A stretch of DNA of 64,000 bases from Talaromyces rugulosus (taxonomy: Eukaryota > Ascomycota > Eurotiomycetes > Eurotiales > Trichocomaceae). The translations under genes and the position numbers were made by a program. Where the stretch lies: contig NC_049565.1 in the NCBI RefSeq assembly GCF_013368755.1, positions 2,542,001 through 2,606,000 of the forward strand. The letters are read 5' to 3'. Below are positions 54,034 through 64,000 of this stretch, in pieces (the stretch's first letter is position 1; every line of letters begins with the position of its first letter). The notes below the pieces were generated by a model, which had not been told where the DNA came from, ran no database searches, and was given only the letters and a program-made list of their open reading frames with translations.

Positions 54034-55482
54034 ATGCCTGCTGGGTTCAGTTTCTCCGTTGGCGACTTTTTCGCCGTCCTCAAGCTTGTCGACACCGTGA
54101 TCGATGCCCTTCGCGAAAGCCCCCACTCGAGCTCATGGTTCCACGCTTTGATCAATGAGTTGTACGCGCTGGAGACAGCGCTTCTCCGAGTTAAGCGCTT
54201 ACTTTCGGACATTGATGGAGTTGAAAAAGCTGCGTTGCAACAAGTCACATCGCAGTGCCAGCGGACAATTGGCGGGTTCTACGAGAATGTAGTGCGAAAG
54301 AACCAGCCTCATCTGCAACAAGGCTGTTCGAATTCGCGGCTCAAGGATGCGTGGGCGGCGGTAAAGTGGACCGTATTCAGGAAAGAGGGATTTGGAGGCA
54401 TTTCGTGCGGAGATCAGGGGACATACGAGCAGTATTGAGATCTTATTGCTGACGATGCAAATGGAAGCTACGACAACAAGTTCACGCAAGCAGGACTTAC
54501 AGAACAAAAGAATCGCCGGCAGGATGCAGGACTTCTCGTTTCAAGTCATGAGTATGCTAAATACTATTACTAGTGGCATTGCGCAGAGTGTTCAGCAAGG
54601 GAAGCAATTGATTGAAACAAGCGCACAAATAACCCATACCAACCTCCGAATATTCTAGGCCGTACATGACCTTCATTCATCCATTATCAGGATTCCAAGC
54701 CAGGTTCAGCGCCAACAACCTATATACCTAATTGACCCGTTTAATATGGAGACACCGTTCCATCTCGAATTTGTGAGATCGTCAGAGGCGCTTCTAGCCG
54801 TACTTAAAGTCAATCTCAAAAAGTCCGGCTGCGGTCCAGCTATTATTGACCGGGGCCAGTTTGTGATTGAGGAGCTGGGAACACAAAGCTCAATTGACCT
54901 CGCAGGTCCATGGGAGACCTGCTTTTATCCCGGACAAAGAGTTGCTATGAGCATGATATTCAAGCAGCAACATCAAACAAAATCTAGCAACTCTTCGTGT
55001 CCGAGATGTGGCAAAGATCATGAGGAGTCCACCAGCATGCAGATCACATGGTGAGTTCAAAACTAGTATTGATCTGGTGTCCTTACTGTGCTAATCTGTA
55101 TAGCACTACTTGCGGTACCGTTTTCCGTCGTATTCAGGAGCTAATCGAAAACACACAAACCGCGAGCCCTTCTAGTAGAGGGGTAGATACCAGAGACACT
55201 CCTGAAAATCCGGTTATTGGGCTATCCAGTACACCGAGAAAGAGGAAAAGAGGCGAAGAAGACGAAGACGATGATTTATTAACAAACCTCAAAAAGTTCC
55301 GCCGAATACAGCTTATTAGTCGATGTTTCAAAAATCAAGAAGATCTCCTACAGCATGTGGTCAACGAGCATCCAACCATCCCGAACAGGATTCCATGCGG
55401 CTGGGACCCCCATGAGAGTTTTGGGGTGAACGCAGATACCGCACCCGTTAGTAGCTATCTAGTTACTCGGGCCAGTCCCTGA
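54034..55482 (+). pseudogene. STAND-type N-terminal and ubiquitin-like-domain gene, disrupted
   Basis: ATG 54034 opens FSFSVGDFFAVLKLVDTVID, the start of a fungal helical N-terminal domain often found in front of STAND or ubiquitin-like-domain proteins, and continues to WTVFRKE. A single extra G near 54390 shifts the frame; the protein goes on as LEAFRAEIRGHTSSIEILLL. A TAG at 54656-54658 then interrupts TNLRIF and AVHDLHSS where a Gln codon would fit. The downstream part has the ubiquitin-like-domain region (TPFHLEFVRSSEALLAVLKV), an SCPRCGKDHEE Cys pair and a gtgagt intron (55051 to about 55103). It ends with a basic tail containing RKRKRGEEDEDDD. Two independent lesions suggest a dead gene, though an allele or an assembly error cannot be ruled out for the frameshift. 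Confidence 0.68.
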
Positions 55483-57267
<1,785 letters not shown>

Positions 57268-57526
57268 GCTGGGCTTTTCTTTTATATCAATAAGTTGCGC
57301 GTATGTAGATATAGTATTATGGAAAATCGCTGTTGATGTCAAATGGCTACATTTTGGTAATAGATATCAAGTAATAATTAGGAGCATTCGTATTATTAAT
57401 TATACAGATAAAAAACGAGAATTCGGACAGATTCCACCTGCTCTCAACGCCTGTTATCCTACGAAGAACAGGTTCAAACAATTTCACAACACCAACATTC
57501 CATCCCAACAACCCAATATCACAAAA

Positions 57527-60407
57527 TCAACGCACAGTAAGCTCCGCCATAATCCCCTGGTCTTCCTTGGTCTCCACAGCCTGGAAAGCGCGGCCCGTCC
57601 TTTCCAAGCCCTTCTCGGCGCGAACATAGGCTTCCTCACTTCGATCCGTAAGAATGGCAAGATCTTCGTCAGAAAGAATAGACTTTGGATCGTCACTGCT
57701 GATATGGAATTGCTCAAACTCATCCTCGCCAAGGGCCTTGCGTAGCTCTTCGACTTCGTTGTGAATGGTAGTGCCGTTATTGTTATCAAGAAGACTTTTG
57801 AACTTTCCCTTTTGAATCACGAGACGCTCTAATCTGCGTTTCGAGTCTGCTTTCTCTAGCAGTGTCTGTTCCACGGTTCCTTTTGTAGCAAGACGGTAGA
57901 CTATGACTGGTCGGGTTTGGCCGATACGATGGGCGCGGTCTTGTGCTTGCAGGTCTTGTTGAGGATTCCAATCCGAGTCGTACAGAATAACCGTGTCAGC
58001 AGCTGTCAGATTGATTCCCTGGCCCCCAGCGCGGGTGCTGAGCAAGAAGATTTTGTAATTTTTGTTCGTGTTGAAGGCCTTGATCTGATCTCGGCGGTCA
58101 ACTTGGCTGACGCCACCGTCGATACGGCAGCAATTCCACTTGCGGAGCGTGGCCCAGTCTTGTATCAGGTCGAGCTGTGTCTTGAACTGAGAGAATATCA
58201 AAAGCTTGTGACCCTTGCGCATCAGACACGGGACCAAGCGGTCGAGAAGCAGCATCTTGCCGGATGCCGTTACAAGCGTCTCATCCACGGTCGAGGAATC
58301 CTCGCCCCATGGCCAATAAAAGTTATGCGGAGAATTGCAGGCTAGTCGAGCTTGCATGACCGGGTTCTGAAGTTTCTTATTGCTGATTTCCTTCTTTGCT
58401 AGTTTAATCGTCTTGGCCCGCTCCATCTCTTCCTGCTCGGTTTCGCCGGGGCTTTCTTCATTCTCTTCTTGGTCCTCAATGCCATCTTCCAATCGTCGGA
58501 GCTGAGCATTGAATTCTCGATCGCCAATTTCTCTATAGCTCTGACGCCCCTTTCGGGTGCGACCACTGATACTGCCTGGAGTAGATGAGCGATTCGTCCG
58601 TGTACTTTTAGCCGGAGTGCTGTCTCCACTGTCTTCTGCCTTTCTCTTCACGCTGGCCGAACGAGATGGCCGTCCACTCTTAGCTTCGATGCGTTCAATT
58701 GCCTTGTTCTCCAAGTATTGGCGCCCAGTGCCACTTAATATCTCTCGATAAAGATCCTTCTGTTCCGCCGTAAGTGGTGCGTAAAGAATGTACTCTCGCT
58801 TTTTGGGAAGATCGGTCTCGACGTCGGTCTTGATACGCCGCAAAAGAAACGGTTTGAGGATGGAGTGCATAGTAGTCACAAGATTTCGCTTGCGCTTTTC
58901 AACAACGTCCCTTTGGCCATTTCGATCGAGAACGGACGAAAAATCGAACCAGCCCTCGAAGCTTTCCAAATCGTTGAAAATCTCAGGCAGCAGGAAATGC
59001 AAGAGAGACCACAGCTCGGAAATGTTGTTTTGCAATGGTGTTCCAGTAATGAGCAGACGGTTGGCAGAATTGTAGGAAAGAAGCTCTTTGATCAATTTGC
59101 AGTTCATGTTTTTCAGTCGGTGACCCTCGTCCTGGTATATGTCAGAGCAAGTTCCTCTATGTAATTGGTACCACTTACCACGACAATGTATCTCCATTGA
59201 AACTGAGACAGGAAAGCGCGGTCGTTCATGCAAATCTCGTACGAAGTGCAAATAACAGGAAAGTCCATAGACTTCTGATCTTTTAGCTTCATCTGCTGCC
59301 GAAGCTCAGCTCGGTCATCCTTAGAGCCGTGATATAAGATCGTGTTGATTTCGGGTGTCCATCTCTGAAACTCATCCACCCAATTGCTAACCGTACTTAA
59401 AGGTGCTGCAATTAAGAAAGGGCCAGAGATGTTGTTCTCTTTGAAAAACGCGATTAATGATATTGCCTGGACGGTCTTGCCGAGTCCCATTTCGTCCGCA
59501 AGGATACCACACAGCCCATTCATCCACAGTGACTTCATCCATTCTAGGCCTTCTAATTGGTACTCTCTCATCTTTCCACCCGAGACAAGACTAGGTTGTT
59601 CGGTTGCAACCAGGCCCTCTTGCTCACCGATCGCAGTGGGTTTTGCCTCAAACTCGTCTGCCGCCTGGGCCAGCGCCTCTTGAACTGTAGGATTATCCCC
59701 TTTCATCTCTACATCTGCTTTTTGGAAGTAGCTTGAGATGTTGTTACTCTGAACACCCTTCTTGGCTGCACCCTTTTTCGCAGCGGATTTCTTCGGTTCA
59801 GGTTTGCCACCTTTTCCTGCGGCTGCAGGTTCGGGTTTTATTTCTTCATTGCCCTTGAAGCGAGTGCTGCGACGGCCGTGTGCAGGAGTTGATGTTTCCT
59901 TGGTTGGTTCTGCGTGTCGTTTTGCGGCTTTTCTCCTAGCTGCGTCTTGTTGCTGTTTCTGTTGTTCTTTCATCTTATCGGCCATGATAGCGACGAAAAC
60001 CTAGACAATTAGTATATGCACACACACATACATATATGTATCTAGATAGAACCTACTGAGCTTGTCTGGAGCAGTTTTGTCAATGCCCTGGCTTTCATAT
60101 CCATTCCCTCGGTATCATCTTCGTCTTCCTCCTTCTCCTCCTGTTGCTGTACTTCGCTTTCGAGCTCCATGTTTGTACCATCTTCCTTTTCAGTCTCCAT
60201 TTTCACCTCGTCAGCGACCGCACCCGACTCGTCCACGGATGATGGCGGGGACGACGATTCCTCGTGCACTGAAGTAGCCGTAGTAGAGGTGGTGGTAGTG
60301 GCAGCAGGGGTGCTCGTGCCCGACGAATGATCCACTTCAGACGTCGTCTTTTTTCCCGGACTGTTGGTCCATTTGTTGGCGATGAAGTTGAAGATGCGAG
60401 AGCCCAT
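57527..60407 (-). CDS. IRC5: SNF2-family chromatin remodeller, Irc5/LSH type
   Basis: Three exons, 60407-60057, 60000-59179 and 59131-57527, give 925 aa. The N-terminal ~220 residues are acidic/basic low complexity. The helicase core has motif I LADEMGLGKTVQAISL, motif Ia AAPLSTVSNWVDEF, DEGH box motif II DEGHRLKN (rebuilt over the second intron), motif III LITGTPLQNN, and C-terminal motifs V/VI STRAGGQGINL and QAQDRAHRIGQ. The insertion between lobes (KAIERIEAKSG onward, Ser/Thr-rich) and the overall order resemble S. cerevisiae Irc5 and animal HELLS/LSH, which act in heterochromatin, recombination and cohesin loading. The assignment within the SNF2 family is by resemblance. It is convergent with END3. 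Confidence 0.9.
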
Positions 60408-61156
60408 TCTTTCTATTCAATTCGCAAGTAGGAGGGTCAACACATAGATCAAGTCAACTCGAGGCGAAATGCAAGACAGTCATTAAAAAAACAAAGATTG
60501 AATAATCAAGTAAGGAAAGACCCAAGTTGACCCGATTGTGTCCATCAACTGTCGTCTGGAGTAACTCGACCGTCGCCAAACACGGCAGGGGCGGTAAAAA
60601 CGCGATCGGACGGCGCGTGGTCACGTGCGCAATTAAGTGGTTTTTGTCGTCTCCTCGACGATCTTATTCGGGGCCGGAAATGATTCTACGCCTTGATGTA
60701 CGGAGTTCTTCGTATGTGGTGAGTTCTAGCATTATTGACGATGATGATGATGATGATGATCGAATAATGATTCCTTCAAAGTGTGCGCTTTATTTAGTGA
60801 CATCATGCATCACATTCAATGTTGATTGGACATAATTATAGAAACAGCACGAAACAAACCTTGTTTCAACGTGCCTAAACAAAGAATGAAATTCAACTTC
60901 TCCAAGATCTTCTTCGACATTCATATTATTTTCGATACAGGAATATTTACAAGACTAAATCAAAACACCAAGAAAGAACCCAAACTCCTTTGCTCAACCG
61001 TCAGTCTATCAACCATGCCAATGGAGAACAAGAATGAACAAAACCCCAAAGAAAACACATCGATGCTTTTTCTAACATTACATCCACCGATAAAACCACA
61101 GAATGCATATAAGTATCCAAACATAACAGCTCATTAACTCGTACACGTCGTTCACT
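60408..61156. other. Intergenic region upstream of the SNF2 gene
   Basis: About 750 bp containing the SNF2 promoter (left) and the 3' flank of the poly-Asp protein gene (right). A (GAT)n microsatellite occurs at 60738-60760. No gene. Confidence 0.45.
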
Positions 61157-62975
61157 TCATTTCTTCGTATAGTCATTGCCTGTCCTACTTCTTCTTGGCA
61201 GGCTTTTCAGCACGTGGCCGGAGATTGTACCCGCCGGTGCTAGAGTGAGTCGACCGAGAACGTTTATTTGAAGGCGACTCAACTCCCAAGTCACTGGATT
61301 CCCTCTTCCGATGCTGCGAGCGATGCCGACGGTTTTCGGGTAACGTGAGATTGGTGGCCCTGGCGTCTCGCTCTTTCCCCCGCCTTCAGTGACCTCGATT
61401 TCTTCCTCTACAGGAACCGGAGATCGTTGTGGAGCAGGGGTTATATAGCTTTGCCCTCCTGGCAGAGCAACTTGGTGGCGTTGGGGGGTCTGCACTGCTG
61501 GCTCCGCGACGACATCCCCGGCCGCCCATGTACCGGCTTCTTTCAAAAGTTCACCCCACGGGTTTTCCTGGCTCGGGGTCTCGTCCGATTTATCGGGCTC
61601 TTGGGGGTAAGCCTCTGAGTTGGTAAAGGTTAGCATTGCTTCATGTAGTCGTCTCTCGTCCTCCATATCAACATATGTGCGTAGATCGTTCCATACCGAC
61701 ATCTGTGCAGAAGACGAAGCTTCAACAGGAAGTTGCATCATGGGGGTCCTCATCGCCGGCGCTGTGGAAAATTCAGCCAAGCCCACATTCCAACCAGGTT
61801 GCCCACCAATTACCTGACCTTCCCTATCCATCCGTCGTATTGTGGCTTGTTGTTCTTGTGTACCCAGAACCTCATAACCAGGAGGCATGCCCTGAGCTGG
61901 CCACTGTTGCTGAATGGTCGCACTGTCCGACCGAGAAACGAGTCTGGGGACAAGAGGCAAGTCAGAGGCCGATTCAGATGAGAAAGAAGCAGGCATGTAC
62001 GGTGGCATGTTTCCGCTCGTATTCCGTGCCTCCCCCTTGCCCCATGATGCTGCCGTCGAACTCTCGGGGTCTTCGTTGTATTCTTGCTGCGCGCTATTTC
62101 GGGGCAGCTGCGAGAGAAGCCTAGGGTCGATAGTCGTGGACGTGCCAGGCTGGAAATCTGGTGTGATCGTCCCATCGGTTAGCTCGTTCAGTGTGTCTGG
62201 CTGCATTTGTCCGGGTTCTTTCCAGGCGAACGTATTCAATTCCTCAAAATCGTTAGATATCGTGGGAGTCGCGACATAGTCATTATCCCAGTCGCCAGCA
62301 TCTGAAAGCGGCAAACCCCGCTTCGCGAGAAATTTTCTAGCCAGTCGAAGATCACCGAGCTCGCACAGAAGATACTTCATCTTGGAGTTGTTTTTTATAA
62401 CCTTGTGGCAGCGAGCCCACGACTTTCGCGACATGATCATCTGCTCTGGGATCGAATACTTTTGCAACTGCGAGTAGTCCAGACCCAGGATAGCGCGCAT
62501 CTGCGTGGCTCGCATTTCTTCTAGGATTTTGTTCTCGTATTCGATATCTTGATCTCGTTTGTTAAGATTCCGTTGCAACTCGACGACTTCTTTGTTACTG
62601 AGACTTAGCACTTTCTGGATTTTTCCCATATGCCAGCGGAGAAGCATATTATCCGCGATTTCAATCTGCAGGCCGAGAGCTAGGTCGCACCATGTTGGGT
62701 CCTCCTTTAAACAAAAAAAAAAAAATAAGAATCAGCCATGTTTCTATATCACTCAAAACGACCACTCACCTCAGGCCGCGGCTCCGGAACAATCGTTTCT
62801 CCATCATCAGTGTCACTTACAGACAGGTCTGAAATGCTCGTTTGACTCATAACCAACATATTCGCCGCATACTGGGGGTTCTGGGGCCCGTTGCTTGCTA
62901 CGAAATTATCAAAATCTCGAAGAGACACACAAGAATAGTCCTCCCCATATTCCGTTCTTGGAACTGTATACACAC

Positions 62976-63027
<52 letters not shown>

Positions 63028-63345
63028 TTCGTCATCTTTGTCTTCCTCTTCTCTCCCCTTGTTCACCGCGCTGCGGCTGCAGTTTTGTTTACCGGGCGGT
63101 CGTGGATGGTCCAAAGTGGGAAACGCGGCCGGTGGAAGATTTGGATTGAATTCGACGTAATTAATTGGCGCAGTACGCCTCCGCGAGTATCGCAATTCTC
63201 GCGGTTCTTGTGGTTCTCGTGATACTCGTTGTTCCCTGGCAGTGCTTCCCTCCATTTCATCCTCGTACCTCCTTGGAGCTTTGATCACTGATCTGAGCCT
63301 CATGGTTAAAACGTGTTCGAAGGTGTTGATTGCGTAGTTTTCCAA
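61157..63345 (-). CDS. Nuclear-type protein with poly-Asp tract, unknown function
   Basis: Exon 1 (63345-62770) and exon 2 (62704-61157), joined across a gtgagt..aaag intron, give about 707 aa. I do not recognise the family. Exon 1 is Arg/Glu-rich, then has a run of about 18 Asp encoded by an ATC/GAT microsatellite (62977-63025). Exon 2 starts with a helical block (WCDLALGLQIEIADNML, LSLSNKEVVELQRNLNKRDQ, RAILGLDYSQLQKYSIPEQM) that looks like the conserved part. A long Pro/Ser/Gln-rich disordered region follows. Near 61385 the frame appears to shift: the alternative frame encodes a lysine/arginine-rich tail ending YNLRPRAEKPAKKK at a TAG at 61187-61185, a more natural end than the annotated one. 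A nuclear scaffold or regulatory role is a guess. Confidence 0.65.
62977..63025. repeat. (ATC)n microsatellite coding for poly-Asp
   Basis: About 16 consecutive atc triplets on the + strand (gat on the coding strand) form most of the Asp run in the overlying gene. Length polymorphism is expected between strains. Confidence 0.9.
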
Positions 63346-64000
63346 AAGTTGTAGGTCTCGCGTTGAGAAAAAAAAGTATGAAAAAAGTTATATCGTAAGA
63401 GTAAGCAGAAAAACTTTTGTTGCTGTTGTTTTGTTGTTATTGTTGACATGAAAACACATCAGGCGAAGATACCTGTCTACTTATATCCAAAGACGCAGAC
63501 ATAAAAATGATGTGAAATTGGATATGGTTAATGACATTGAGAGTAATAAACAAACACATGAGGCTGAAACAAACAAGATGAAAAAATGCGGACAATCGGG
63601 TTGTTGAGGACAAAAGACAAAGAGGAGTGAAAAAAATAATTTGAGGGCTTGTCTCTTTGATGACCGCCCATATCAAAGGATCCTTGTTTGCACACACACA
63701 CAGTTGTGAGAGCTCTGGCAAACAGTGAAGGTACTGACTATACAGATTCTAAGACAAGTAAACAGCAAACATTGAAACTGAGTGATTATTTTTATTATTA
63801 TTATTGTTGTTGTTTCAAAAAATATAGGCTAATAAAAAAAAACGCGGATTCTTCAATTGTAGTATGCGCTTCAAAATGTACACAAGGGTATTACCCACCT
63901 CTTAACGCCTGGCTGGTGCGATCTATTGATCTCCCAAGTAGCAAAAGAACTCTCGTCAAACAACAAAACAACCCAAACGAGCCTTCTATGAAATATCCAT
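63346..64000. promoter_or_regulatory. Upstream region of the poly-Asp protein gene
   Basis: About 655 bp to the window edge. It contains ttgttgtt-type low-complexity DNA at 63417-63445 and TTATTA repeats at 63790-63810. No gene supported. Confidence 0.4.

Noticed and set aside
62749..63345. Poly-Asp run as evidence of an artefactual frame
   Set aside because: The flanking sequence reads well on both sides, and a canonical gtgagt intron links it to the second exon, so the microsatellite is inside a real coding exon.
63437..63721. 94-codon minus frame at the right edge
   Set aside because: Hydrophobic but low-complexity, in AT-rich upstream DNA; no homology recognised and no good start context.

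Overview
This window reads as a filamentous ascomycete chromosome segment, most likely from the Eurotiomycetes (Aspergillus/Penicillium/Talaromyces type). The reasons are: almost every gene carries short 42-116 bp GT..AG introns; there is a dispersed single 5S rRNA gene; Zn2Cys6 regulators, PTH11-like receptors, berberine-bridge oxidases and PNP-NACHT NLR proteins are all fungal in style; and broken genes show C-to-T type damage resembling repeat-induced point mutation (RIP). All splice sites were placed by hand from reading-frame continuity and GT/AG signals; no alignments could be run.

Layout. (1) 1-9.1 kb is mostly conserved housekeeping: the 3' end of a Q-rich CaaX protein, a small unknown protein, geranylgeranyl diphosphate synthase, a Cdc14-type septation protein, a cysteine-rich single-pass membrane protein and cytosolic glutamyl-tRNA synthetase. 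(2) 9.7-19.4 kb is a metabolic group: an intronless four-module rhodanese of bacterial character, a Zn2Cys6 regulator, an intronless TPR protein, a Dal5-like MFS transporter and a 2-oxoglutarate/Fe(II) oxygenase, followed by a 5S rRNA gene. (3) 20-55.5 kb is an accessory island. It holds two complete NLRs with the same PNP-NACHT front but different sensors (ankyrin at 20.3-24.0 kb, WD40 at 46.7-51.6 kb), two divergent paralogous small secreted proteins, and a compact group of PTH11-like receptor, UstYa-like pseudogene, a 56-residue secreted repeat peptide and a P450. It also has a SnoaL-like protein, a DJ-1/PfpI protein, a flavin oxidase paired with a Zn2Cys6 regulator, and many broken genes (GH3, GH51, folylpolyglutamate synthase, a Tc1/mariner transposase, a ubiquitin-like-domain gene and an unknown). 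(4) 55.9-63.4 kb returns to conserved genes: END3, an Irc5/LSH-type SNF2 remodeller and a nuclear-looking protein with a poly-Asp tract.

The most interesting item is the 27.2-32.5 kb group. A 56-residue secretory precursor, split by an intron and easily missed, has two related units ending in Trp-Phe-Lys and separated by a Lys-Arg Kex2-type site. It lies between a UstYa-family (DUF3328) gene remnant and a divergently transcribed P450. UstYa oxidases and Kex2-processed repeat precursors are the hallmarks of fungal dikaritin-type RiPP pathways (ustiloxin, asperipin), so this may be an undescribed, possibly decaying, RiPP-like locus. The UstYa gene has three in-frame stops, all explicable as CA-to-TA changes, and the P450 lacks the usual I-helix Thr, so the pathway may be inactive here and intact in relatives.
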